DNA from: JASJCP01 sp051155735
GTDB taxonomy: Bacteria; Cyanobacteriota; Cyanobacteriia; Cyanobacteriales; Xenococcaceae
Assembly: GCA_051155735.1 (NCBI GenBank)
Contig: DAXETX010000089.1
Location: 1 to 64,000 of the forward strand
Reading direction: 5' to 3'
Length of the DNA: 64,000 bases
Below the pieces are notes generated by a model. It was not told the origin of the DNA, ran no database searches, and saw only the letters and a program-made list of their open reading frames with translations. Position numbers and translations under genes: made by a program. Of this stretch, positions 8,354-16,988 are shown piece after piece. The number at the start of each line of letters is the position of its first letter. Within the stretch, counting starts at the first letter, position 1.

Positions 8354-9892
8354 ATGGAAAATTGGTCAGAAGGTTACGTTGTAGATATAGATTATACTTA
8401 TTCGTTCTTTGAAGAGTTGAATCCAGCTTGGATAGCTTTTGCGCTGACACAAAGGGGTATTGCTCCCCCAAATTACGAAAAATTTAATTACTGTGAGTTG
8501 GGCTTCGGACAGGGGTTTGGCACAAATCTGTTTGCAGCTATTCATCCTCAAGGTGAATTTTGGGCAACGGACTTTAATCCTTCCCATGCTTGCCATGCTA
8601 AGCTTTTAGCCAATGAAGCTGGTTGTCAGAATGTTCATTTTTTTGATAAAAGTTTTGCAGAATTTTTAGATACTGAAACTCCACAATTTGACTTTATTGT
8701 TTTACACGGAATTTACTCTTGGGTTGGAGTTAAAAATCAAGAGATTATCGTCGAAATTATACGACGTAAACTAAAATTTGGTGGAGCAGTTTATATCAGT
8801 TACAATACTTTGCCAGGCTGGATAGCAACTCTCCCCTTACAAAAGTTAATGCTGGAGTACGCAGAGCAATCGAAAGAACCAACTATTAATCGTATTGATA
8901 GGACAATTAGTTTTATCGAGAAGCTTAAAGAACTTGATGCTGGCTTTTTTAGTGCCAATCCAATTTTAGAACAACAAATTAATCAGATTCTACAATTTAG
9001 AGATTCTGGCTCTAACTATCTGATCCATGAATATTTTACTCAACATTGGCAACCGCTCTATTTTTTTGAAGTAGCACAAAAGTTAGCAGAAGCCAAAGTT
9101 ACATTTGCAACTTCAGCTATAATTGGCGACCAGTACTTTAATCAAAGATTTAATAGCGAACAGTTAAAACTATTGGCTGAAGTTAATACTCCTGAACTGC
9201 GTGAGACAGTAAGAGATTATTTTATTAATCAATATTTCCGCAAAGATATATTTGTTAAAGGAATACGCAAATTATCAGCCTCAGAGCAAGCAGAAATTTT
9301 GAGTAAATTTAGATTTACTCTAGCTGTACCATATCTTGAAGAAATTAAGTATCAAGTAGATGTGGCTCGTGTAAAAATAACGTTAGATGAGGCTGTTTTT
9401 ACCCCCTTAGTGACTGAGTTGTATAGTCAGGCATTAACTATTGAGGAATTACTAGAAAAGCCAACAATCAAAGAGAACGTTGAGAATTTTACCAATGCTC
9501 TTGATGTGTTGACTTTATTAATTGCAGTTGGTTATGTTAAACCTTTACTTCCCGAAAGAGAGGAGATAGCCCGACAGGATAGTATCGAGAAATTTAATCT
9601 AGCAGTATTAGAGCGTTCTCGCTATGGGTCAGAATTAAAGGCTATAGCTTCTCCCTTAATTGGTAGTGGTGTTGAAATAAATCGTCTCGAACAACTATTT
9701 TTACTCGCATATAAGCGTCAGATTGAGCCAAGTCAATTTGTTTATGAGGTTTTACAAAGAGGAGGACAAAAACTAAAAAAAGAGGACAAAGTACTAGAAA
9801 CAGAAGCAGAGACTAAAACAGAGCTTCAAGAAAGATGGCACTACTTTAAAACTAATCGCTTACCCATTTTAGAAAAGTGGTTGATTGTCTAA
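8354..9892 (+). CDS. SAM-dependent methyltransferase with regulatory domain (protein lysine methyltransferase-like)
   Basis: 512 residues. The N-terminal class I methyltransferase fold shows motif I as CELGFGQGFGTNLFAA (about 47-62) and an acidic strand-2 end (WATDFNPSH). The middle matches the methyltransferase regulatory domain family, and the C-terminal third resembles the winged-helix part of the rickettsial PKMT-type enzymes that methylate lysines of outer-membrane proteins. That makes protein lysine methylation the best guess, not a proof. There is no clear ribosome binding site at the ATG. It lies between the beta-propeller-like gene and a parvulin-like gene on the same strand, 133 nt before the latter. 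Confidence 0.85.
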   Translation: MENWSEGYVVDIDYTYSFFEELNPAWIAFALTQRGIAPPNYEKFNYCELGFGQGFGTNLFAAIHPQGEFWATDFNPSHACHAKLLANEAGCQNVHFFDKSFAEFLDTETPQFDFIVLHGIYSWVGVKNQEIIVEIIRRKLKFGGAVYISYNTLPGWIATLPLQKLMLEYAEQSKEPTINRIDRTISFIEKLKELDAGFFSANPILEQQINQILQFRDSGSNYLIHEYFTQHWQPLYFFEVAQKLAEAKVTFATSAIIGDQYFNQRFNSEQLKLLAEVNTPELRETVRDYFINQYFRKDIFVKGIRKLSASEQAEILSKFRFTLAVPYLEEIKYQVDVARVKITLDEAVFTPLVTELYSQALTIEELLEKPTIKENVENFTNALDVLTLLIAVGYVKPLLPEREEIARQDSIEKFNLAVLERSRYGSELKAIASPLIGSGVEINRLEQLFLLAYKRQIEPSQFVYEVLQRGGQKLKKEDKVLETEAETKTELQERWHYFKTNRLPILEKWLIV

Positions 9893-10025
9893 ATGTTCTT
9901 ACTCTCGCACAATGGAAACTTTTTTTATCCTTAACTTAAAGCTCACATCTATAAATAAAATATTAGAGCTACCATTCATAAGCCTCAGCCATAATTAGTT
10001 TTTTTAACTTACAAGTTTGAAAAAT

Positions 10026-10781
10026 ATGACTGCACTCTTACAAATAGGTAATCAAACGTTAACAGCAAAAGAAGTAATTACGAAGTTGTCTAGTTATCAA
10101 CTTTTTCCCAAATTCTTACGGGAGATTGTTATCGATGAAGCTATTGCAGCTTTTGCTTGTACTCCCGAAGAAGAAATAGCTCTATGCAAAAACTTTTATG
10201 CTGGATGCTCAGAAGCAGAAAACCAAGCTTGGTTAGATAAAAACGGTATAACTAAAGAATATGTTGCTGCATTTCTGAAACGAAAAGCGCAGTTAGAAAA
10301 ATTCAAAGAGGCTAAATGGGGAAAAGTTGTCGAAAGCTACTTTTTTAAGGAGCGCAAACATCAACTCGACCAAGTAGTTTATTCGATTATTTGCCATCAA
10401 GATTACTATTTAATTCAAGAGCTATATTTTCGTCTCATCAATAAAGAACAATGTTTTGCTGAACTAGCAGCCCAATATTCCCAAAGTTCAGAAGCTATAA
10501 CTAAAGGAGTAGTCGGACCGATTGAGCTAGGAAAGTTGCCCACTAAAATCTCCAATATACTAACTTCATATCCAGCCAAAGAAATTTTAGCAACCCAATT
10601 AGATCGATACTACGCTTTACTACAATTAGAGTTGTTTATCCCAGCCAAGTTCGATCAATCTATGCGTCAACTAATGATGGAAGAGTTATTTGAGCAATGG
10701 CTTCAGAACGAAGTGTTGAATTTAGAATTTAAGACGGGGATTATTGAATCTCCTGGTGAACCGAAGGTTCTTTGTAAATAA
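10026..10781 (+). CDS. Parvulin/SurA-like peptidylprolyl isomerase-related protein, cytosolic
   Basis: 251 residues from the ATG at 10026; a TTG nine bases upstream is in frame. A helical N-terminal part (about 1-115) resembles the SurA/PpiC chaperone region. The following parvulin-like part contains FAELAAQYSQSSEAITKG and GPIELGKLP, the usual landmarks of that fold. There is no signal peptide, so it would act on cytosolic clients. Cyanobacterial relatives of this type are often found next to type I secretion components, though none is present here. Same strand as the methyltransferase gene. Confidence 0.75.
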   Translation: MTALLQIGNQTLTAKEVITKLSSYQLFPKFLREIVIDEAIAAFACTPEEEIALCKNFYAGCSEAENQAWLDKNGITKEYVAAFLKRKAQLEKFKEAKWGKVVESYFFKERKHQLDQVVYSIICHQDYYLIQELYFRLINKEQCFAELAAQYSQSSEAITKGVVGPIELGKLPTKISNILTSYPAKEILATQLDRYYALLQLELFIPAKFDQSMRQLMMEELFEQWLQNEVLNLEFKTGIIESPGEPKVLCK

Positions 10782-10862
10782 AGATGAGTAAAAAAGTGTT
10801 AAAACCATTTACTTATCTATCTTTCTAACTACTATTATTTAGACTAATCTTCCAAATTAATT

Positions 10863-12776
10863 TTATTTATAACTTCTCTGAGTCAATTTTACATTCTCAA
10901 AATCCAACTCTTCCTTATGTAAAATTGGTTCTTTGTTTTCTGCCTGATACTCCCAAGCTGCAACATAACTATAGTCTTTATCGTTGCGTTGGGCTTCTCC
11001 TTCTGGAGTTTGATACTCTTGGCGAAAATGCGCCCCACAGGATTCTTCTCTGAATAAAGCATCTTGTGCCATTAGTTGTCCTAATTCAATAAAATCAGCA
11101 ACTCTGCCAGCAAATTCTAGATTTTTGTTCAAATCTTTGCTATTGCCAGCTACTTTAACATTTTGCCAATATTCTTCTTTAAGTTCGGCAATTTTTTCGG
11201 CAACATATTTCAAGCCTTCTCGACTGCGAGACATTCCGACATAGTTCCACAAAAGTTTTCCTAATTGACGATGAAATTCTAATACAGTTTTTTCGCCATC
11301 AATCGCCAGAAGCTGCTTAATTTTATTACTAGCTGCGATTTCTGCTGACTCAAATGCAGAATGATTGGTATCTATCGGTGGTAAATCAGTTTTTGCGATG
11401 TAACTACCTAGAGTGTAGGGAATAACAAAGTAACCGTCTGCTAAGCCTTGCATTAAAGCACTAGCACCTAAACGGTTTGCACCATGGTCGGAAAAGTTAG
11501 CTTCTCCTAAAACATGGAGTCCTGGGATCGTACTCATTAGATTATAGTCCACCCACAAGCCCCCCATGATGTAATGTACTGCGGGATAGATACGCATCGG
11601 TACTTGGTAGGGATTTTCCGCAGTAATGCGTTCATACATTTGAAATAGATTACCATATTTTTGCGCGATCGCGTCTCTACCTTGTTGTTCTATGGCATCC
11701 CGAAAATCGAGATAGACAGCTAAACCCGTAGTTCCGACTCCTCTCCCTTCATCTGTCACTTGTTTGGCGTTGCGAGAAGCGACATCACGGGGAACTAAGT
11801 TGCCAAAACTCGGATAGCGAGACTCTAGATAGTAATCTCTTTCTGCTTCAGGAATATGATTAGGATGGCGTTTATCCTCTGGGTTTTTTGGCACCCAAAC
11901 TCGTCCATCGTTGCGTAAACCTTCACTCATTAGAGTTAGCTTAGACTGATAGTCACCAGAAACGGGAATACAGGTAGGATGTATTTGGGTAAAACAAGGA
12001 TTAGCGAATAAAGCACCGCGTTTGTAACAACGCCACGCAGCAGTTACATTGGAGTTTTTGGCATTAGTCGAAAGATAATAAACATTGCTGTAACCACCAG
12101 TACATAGTAGTACTGCATCTCCGACATATCTTTCCATTTCTCCTGTAACTAAATTACGGACAATAATGCCTCTGGCTTTCCCCTCAATTACTACTAAGTC
12201 CAACATCTCACGACGGGGATACATCTGAATTTTTCCTGCTGCTATCTGGCGCGACATGGCACTATAAGCACCCAGTAGTAATTGTTGTCCTGTTTGTCCT
12301 TTAGCATAAAAAGTACGGGATACTTGCGCCCCGCCAAAAGAACGATTTGCTAGCAACCCGCCATATTCTCTAGCAAAGGGAACTCCCTGTGCTACGCATT
12401 GGTCAATGATCTGATTACTAACTTGTGCCAAGCGATAGACATTAGCTTCACGAGAACGATAGTCGCCCCCTTTGATCGTGTCATAAAATAACCGCCAGAC
12501 AGTATCTCCATCATTAGGATAGTTTTTCGCTGCGTTAATCCCGCCCTGGGCTGCTATACTATGGGCGCGACGGGGAGAGTCTTGAATACAAAAGCTTTTG
12601 ACGTTATAACCCAACTCCGCCAAGGTTGCTGCTGCGGATGCGCCAGCTAAACCCGTACCAATAATTAAAATTTGGTGTTTTTTCTTATTAGCTGGACTTA
12701 CAAGAGGGCAATGATCTTTATAATAGTCCCATTTATCTTGCAGTCTTCCTGGTGGAATTTTGGGGTCAAGTTTCAT
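10863..12776 (-). CDS. sdhA: Succinate dehydrogenase/fumarate reductase flavoprotein subunit
   Basis: 637 residues. The FAD-binding GTGLAGASAAATLAELG lies near the N-terminus (about 40-56), followed by the HSIAAQGGINAA block around the covalent-FAD His, the substrate-binding HPTCIP region and the RLGASALMQGLADG segment of the C-terminal part. It oxidises succinate (or reduces fumarate) and feeds electrons to quinone through an iron-sulfur subunit. No sdhB or membrane anchor is nearby, as is usual in cyanobacteria, where the subunits are scattered. Transcribed alone; a low-complexity region lies upstream. Confidence 0.93.
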   Translation of the reverse strand: MKLDPKIPPGRLQDKWDYYKDHCPLVSPANKKKHQILIIGTGLAGASAAATLAELGYNVKSFCIQDSPRRAHSIAAQGGINAAKNYPNDGDTVWRLFYDTIKGGDYRSREANVYRLAQVSNQIIDQCVAQGVPFAREYGGLLANRSFGGAQVSRTFYAKGQTGQQLLLGAYSAMSRQIAAGKIQMYPRREMLDLVVIEGKARGIIVRNLVTGEMERYVGDAVLLCTGGYSNVYYLSTNAKNSNVTAAWRCYKRGALFANPCFTQIHPTCIPVSGDYQSKLTLMSEGLRNDGRVWVPKNPEDKRHPNHIPEAERDYYLESRYPSFGNLVPRDVASRNAKQVTDEGRGVGTTGLAVYLDFRDAIEQQGRDAIAQKYGNLFQMYERITAENPYQVPMRIYPAVHYIMGGLWVDYNLMSTIPGLHVLGEANFSDHGANRLGASALMQGLADGYFVIPYTLGSYIAKTDLPPIDTNHSAFESAEIAASNKIKQLLAIDGEKTVLEFHRQLGKLLWNYVGMSRSREGLKYVAEKIAELKEEYWQNVKVAGNSKDLNKNLEFAGRVADFIELGQLMAQDALFREESCGAHFRQEYQTPEGEAQRNDKDYSYVAAWEYQAENKEPILHKEELDFENVKLTQRSYK

Positions 12777-13237
12777 AAAAGTGGTTAGTTGTTAGTTGTT
12801 AGTAGTAACTCATGACTAACTATTCATTACTCACAATTGGTAGTTGATGAGTAATTCAAATTATTTTAGAGGTTTAATATTTTAATATTGTACAAAAATG
12901 AAACAGTGGTCAGAGTTTAAAACAATATTAGATGCTTGCCTTATTTTTTTGCCAGTGTGTTTACTGTTCCAGCTTTTAATGATTCTTGAAAATTTAAAAG
13001 GTCACTGGACGCACTATTTTCCATTATGTATATAATATCATGTCAAGTATCAATCCTGTGCAATTAATCTACTATCAAGAAGCTATTGAATAATGATATT
13101 AATCAAGATTTAATCTTAGCATATCAAGTAATAAGCGATCGCGCCTCAGAATTCATTGAAATACTCTCGCAAACTGTATAGATAAAATCTAATAGAGATA
13201 GGGATAATTAATCAATTACCCCTAATATTTTAATTTT
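12777..13237. other. Intergenic region between NTRC and sdhA genes
   Basis: The first part (12782-12850) is low-complexity, built of repeated TTAGTTG/TAGTAACTC words that can fold back on each other. The rest is AT-rich. One weak 45-codon plus-strand ORF (12898-13035) is listed separately. The sdhA promoter must lie here. Confidence 0.5.
12898..13035 (+). CDS. Possible 45-residue membrane peptide
   Basis: An ORF in an otherwise empty gap encodes a peptide with one hydrophobic segment (about residues 13-29, containing LIFLPVCLLFQLLMIL) between charged or polar ends. There is no ribosome binding site at a useful distance. It may be chance; I list it because the composition is more protein-like than the surroundings. 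Confidence 0.22.
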   Translation: MKQWSEFKTILDACLIFLPVCLLFQLLMILENLKGHWTHYFPLCI

Positions 13238-14620
13238 TTACTTCGCTACCGCAGGTAAATAACGATCTATAACCTGACGATATTCACTCTTTTGTTTAAT
13301 CCCTTTCATCTGCTCAACTAATTCTTGATTGTGGAAGAATTGAACTGTAGGAGTACCGACAACCTGTCCCATTTTGGCAATTTCTGGGTCTTCAACAATA
13401 TCGATTTCGACAAAGTGAATTTGACCTTCGTACTCGGCTATTACCTTATCCAAAATTGGGGTAAGAGTTTTACAAGGACCACAAGTAGGTGATACATATT
13501 TTACCATCAACAGGCGATCGCTTTCATGAAAGAGTTTTCTTAGGGCATATCCACCATAATGACGAGTCGCATTAAGATCAAAGGTGAGTTCAGTTTCTTG
13601 AGGAGTTGTGGTAGTTTCCGAAGGAGTTTCTGGTATTGGTACAGGCTGTTGCGAGTATTCGGTAATTAGATCATGTTCTGATAAGTATCTTTCTGCTGAT
13701 AGTGCAGCCATGCAACCAGTTCCAGCAGCAGTAACCGCTTGACGGTACTCATGGTCTTGGACATCACCCGCAGCATAAACTCCAGGAATCGAAGTTTTTA
13801 CTGTTCCAGGTGCAACTTTGATATAACCTACTGCATCTAGTTCTAGCTGTCCTTTAAACAAATCGGTGTTGGGATTGTGACCAATAGCATAGAATAATCC
13901 TTTAGCTGCAATCTCACTTTCTACATTAGTTTGATTGTTCCGCACTTTAATCCCTGTCATACAGCCATTTTCACCGAAGATGTCTATCGCTTCGGTGTGC
14001 CAATATACTGTAACTTTAGGATTGGCTAAAACTCGGTCTTGCATCGCTTTAGAAGCACGCATTTCGCCTCGACGCACCAACAGGTGTACATGAGAGCCAT
14101 ATTTAGTTAGATATACCGCTTCTTCGGCTGCGGAGTCACCACCACCAATGACAACTAATTCTTCTCCTGTAAAAATAGGACTTGCACCATCACATATCGC
14201 GCAAGCAGATATTCCATTGTTCCAATAAATTTTTTCGCTAGGAAGTCCGAGCAGTTTTGCTGTCGCCCCTGTAGCAATAATAATACTGTGGGCTTTTACT
14301 TCTCTGTCGGTAGAACGCACCACAAAAGGTCGTTGCGTTAAGTTTACTTCTACCACGTCTTCGGTATAGCATTCTGTACCCCAACGTTCTGCTTGGGCTT
14401 TCATTTGCTGCATTAACTCTGGTCCAGTAATTCCTTCAGGAAACCCAGGAAAATTTTCTACTTCGGTGGTGGTCATCAGTTGTCCGCCAGGAATACCACC
14501 AGCTTGTAACCCTTCAAACATTAGAGGTTTTAAATTTGCTCTTGCTGCATAGATAGCAGCAGTAAAACCAGCAGGACCAGAACCGATAATTACGACATTT
14601 TCGACTTGAGGAGTGGTCAT
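13238..14620 (-). CDS. NADPH-thioredoxin reductase/thioredoxin fusion (NTRC)
   Basis: 460 residues. The N-terminal thioredoxin reductase part has an FAD-binding GSGPAGFTAAIYAA (about 13-26), the redox-active CAIC at 140-143 and the NADPH-binding GGGDSAAEEA. A short Pro/Thr-rich linker (about 313-340) leads to a thioredoxin domain with active-site CGPC at 380-383. The fusion is the NTRC type of plants and many cyanobacteria, which uses NADPH to reduce 2-Cys peroxiredoxin and other targets in the dark. Cytosolic. The start ATG at 14620 fits the family N-terminus. Monocistronic. Confidence 0.96.
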   Translation of the reverse strand: MTTPQVENVVIIGSGPAGFTAAIYAARANLKPLMFEGLQAGGIPGGQLMTTTEVENFPGFPEGITGPELMQQMKAQAERWGTECYTEDVVEVNLTQRPFVVRSTDREVKAHSIIIATGATAKLLGLPSEKIYWNNGISACAICDGASPIFTGEELVVIGGGDSAAEEAVYLTKYGSHVHLLVRRGEMRASKAMQDRVLANPKVTVYWHTEAIDIFGENGCMTGIKVRNNQTNVESEIAAKGLFYAIGHNPNTDLFKGQLELDAVGYIKVAPGTVKTSIPGVYAAGDVQDHEYRQAVTAAGTGCMAALSAERYLSEHDLITEYSQQPVPIPETPSETTTTPQETELTFDLNATRHYGGYALRKLFHESDRLLMVKYVSPTCGPCKTLTPILDKVIAEYEGQIHFVEIDIVEDPEIAKMGQVVGTPTVQFFHNQELVEQMKGIKQKSEYRQVIDRYLPAVAK

Positions 14621-14770
14621 TTCTTATAGATTAAACTCATAATGACTTCGTTTTAATAGTATAACTGACAGCGATGAGAAAAAGCAACTTGAGCTATTTT
14701 CGTTTGGTGCATCTTTTGTTAATTTGGTATCTATTAGTTCTCTGAAGCTTAATTTAATTAGAGAGTGAAG

Positions 14771-15001
14771 ATGCTAGAAGAAATTTGGCAAGAAATGATC
14801 GCATTGAAACAAAATCAAATCTTTCGGCGTAATTTAATCATAGTAGGAATTAGTGCGATCGCATTACCTTTAACTTTAATTACAGAATATCGTCATCCTG
14901 GGAGACTAGCGCAACAAGAAAGAATAGCTGAATTTTCCAATTTAGTTTCTGTGGGAATGGTGATTAGAACTTATGAAACTTTACTAAATAAAGACTACTA
15001 A
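14771..15001 (+). CDS. Small single-span membrane protein, unknown function
   Basis: 76 residues from the ATG at 14771; an in-frame GTG six bases upstream is the alternative. A purine-rich GAGAG precedes the ATG. One hydrophobic stretch (about 24-38, VGISAIALPLTLI) sits between a charged N-terminus and a polar C-terminal half. I do not recognise the family. It is convergent with the GNAT gene, 11 nt apart. Confidence 0.6.
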   Translation: MLEEIWQEMIALKQNQIFRRNLIIVGISAIALPLTLITEYRHPGRLAQQERIAEFSNLVSVGMVIRTYETLLNKDY

Positions 15002-15012
15002 AATTCAGGGTG

Positions 15013-15504
15013 CTAGCCCAAAGATAACCCTAAAATGACTAAATCTCGCTTGATTCGATCTAGTTCAGCAACTTCAGGCAGATAGCCCCATTGAGTAAAG
15101 CCAAAAAGTTTAAATAACTCTAGACTAGGCTGATTATGAGCAAAAATAAAGCCTAATAAAGTTTTAATTTGAAACTGAGTCGCTTCGGTAATTGCCTTTT
15201 GTAATAGAGTACTACCAATACCGCGACGACGATAAGCAGACGCTACATATAAACTTAGTTCCGCCGTTTTTTGATAAGCTGGACGACCGTAAAAAGATTG
15301 AAAACTCAACCAAGCCACGAGATTATTGTCTATTTCTACCACCCAAATAGGACGATATTTCAAATCGCGACTGTGAAACCAAGCTAAGCGACTAGCCACT
15401 GAGATTGGTTCAGTATCAGCAGTTACTTGACGAGTCGGAATCGTCTCATTATAAATTCTGACAATAGCTGCTAAATCTGACTCTTCAGCATTACGAATAT
15501 ACAT
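15013..15504 (-). CDS. GNAT-family N-acetyltransferase (phosphinothricin acetyltransferase-like)
   Basis: 163 residues, a single GNAT domain. The acetyl-CoA pyrophosphate loop appears as RRRGIGSTLLQKAI (about 105-118), after the strand SLYVASAYR. The N-terminal pattern IRNAEESDLAAIVRIYNETI and the overall length fit the PAT/bar-like subgroup that acetylates small amines. The true substrate is unknown. Convergent with the small membrane protein gene. Confidence 0.88.
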   Translation of the reverse strand: MYIRNAEESDLAAIVRIYNETIPTRQVTADTEPISVASRLAWFHSRDLKYRPIWVVEIDNNLVAWLSFQSFYGRPAYQKTAELSLYVASAYRRRGIGSTLLQKAITEATQFQIKTLLGFIFAHNQPSLELFKLFGFTQWGYLPEVAELDRIKRDLVILGLSLG

Positions 15505-15619
15505 TTAGCAATATTTATTCAAAAAAATATAAACAGAAATCAACAAAATTCAGATTAGAGTTTACTCTAAGCAAAGAAAGCTATAATCGCCTTGTTTCTG
15601 CTATTAAACAGTAACTTAA

Positions 15620-16909
15620 ATGAAACATCGGATCGCTAAGCTATATAATACCTATGCCAACAAGCTAGTAAAGTTCAGTCGGCTATACGGTCGTCCTTCT
15701 TGGGTAATATTCCTGTTTATGTTTGCTTGGCTGGTGGTGATGGCTAGTTCAGGTTTAACTCAGCCTAATGCTAATGATTTGGGAGCAAAAAATGATTGTA
15801 AAGTATCCCATGAACTGCGAGGGGTTTGGTTAACCAATATTGATAGTGAAGTTTTATTTTCGACTAAAAATACTACTGATGCGATCGCCGATTTAGCAGC
15901 CTTAAACTTTAATACTCTCTATCCTACAGTCTGGAATTGGGGTTATACTCTTTATCCTTCGGTAGTAGCAGAACAAACTACAGGATATGCTCTCGATCCC
16001 ACCCCTGGCTTGCAAGATCGAGATGTTTTGCAAGAAATCATTCAACAGGGACATCAACAAGGAATGAAAGTGATTCCTTGGTTTGAGTTTGGCTTTATGG
16101 CACCTGCTGACTCGACCTTAGCCACCAAACACCCTGAATGGTTAACTACTAGACAAGATGGTACAACTATTTGGTGGGAAGGAAAAGTCCATCAAAGAGT
16201 TTGGCTCAATCCGTTGCATCCAGAAGTCCAAAAATTCATTACTGATTTGGTAGTAGAGATAGTTAGCAATTACGATTTAGATGGAATTCAATTTGACGAC
16301 CACTTTGGTTATCCTGCGGAGCTAGGATACGATGATTATACAGTAGCTTTATATCAAGAAGAACACCAAGGTCAGTTACCTCCCGCAGATTATCAAGACA
16401 GCGACTGGGTACGTTGGCGCGCCAACAAGATTACTGCTTACATGGAACAACTATTTCAATCAATTAAACAGGCTAATCCTCAAGCAACTGTTTCTTTATC
16501 TCCCAACCCCCAAAATTTTTCCCTCAATTCATTTCTTCTTGATTGGCAAACTTGGGAAAGAAAAGGCTTAATCGAAGAATTAGTCTTGCAAGTATATCGC
16601 TCTCAACACAGTAGTTTTGTCCGAGAAATTACTCAACCAGAAGTAGTTACCGCCAAAAGTCATATTCCTGTTAGTATTGGTGTCTTATCAGGTTTAAAAG
16701 GTCGTCCTGTAATGTTTGGTAGTATTCGTCAACAGGTTAACAGTGTGCGAGATCAGGGTTTTGCAGGAGTTTCTTTCTTCTTTTATGAAAGCCTATGGAA
16801 TTTAGCCACGGAAGCACCTCAGCAAAGAAAAACAGCTTGGAAGTCTCTATTTACCGACTCCGCTAAATATCCTCATGTCTCTGAGTGTTTTAATCAGCAA
16901 CAATTATGA
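15620..16909 (+). CDS. Exported glycoside hydrolase-like protein (DUF187/GHL10, YngK-like)
   Basis: 429 residues. A hydrophobic segment at about 28-46 serves as signal peptide or membrane anchor, so the rest is periplasmic or outer. The domain starts at ELRGVWLTNIDSEVLFS and shows the TIM-barrel landmarks of the family: YPTVWNWGYTLYPS, IPWFEFGFM, VWLNPLHPEV and LDGIQFDDHFGYP, the last carrying probable catalytic acids. Family members are putative polysaccharide hydrolases acting on cell envelope or matrix; the substrate is unknown. Transcribed alone. Confidence 0.88.
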   Translation: MKHRIAKLYNTYANKLVKFSRLYGRPSWVIFLFMFAWLVVMASSGLTQPNANDLGAKNDCKVSHELRGVWLTNIDSEVLFSTKNTTDAIADLAALNFNTLYPTVWNWGYTLYPSVVAEQTTGYALDPTPGLQDRDVLQEIIQQGHQQGMKVIPWFEFGFMAPADSTLATKHPEWLTTRQDGTTIWWEGKVHQRVWLNPLHPEVQKFITDLVVEIVSNYDLDGIQFDDHFGYPAELGYDDYTVALYQEEHQGQLPPADYQDSDWVRWRANKITAYMEQLFQSIKQANPQATVSLSPNPQNFSLNSFLLDWQTWERKGLIEELVLQVYRSQHSSFVREITQPEVVTAKSHIPVSIGVLSGLKGRPVMFGSIRQQVNSVRDQGFAGVSFFFYESLWNLATEAPQQRKTAWKSLFTDSAKYPHVSECFNQQQL

Positions 16910-16988
16910 GAAAATCAATCAATAAAATGTTGATTATAGATCGCCCCATACTGGGAACAATCAATAATCAACAGGCTATTTTCAAGAT

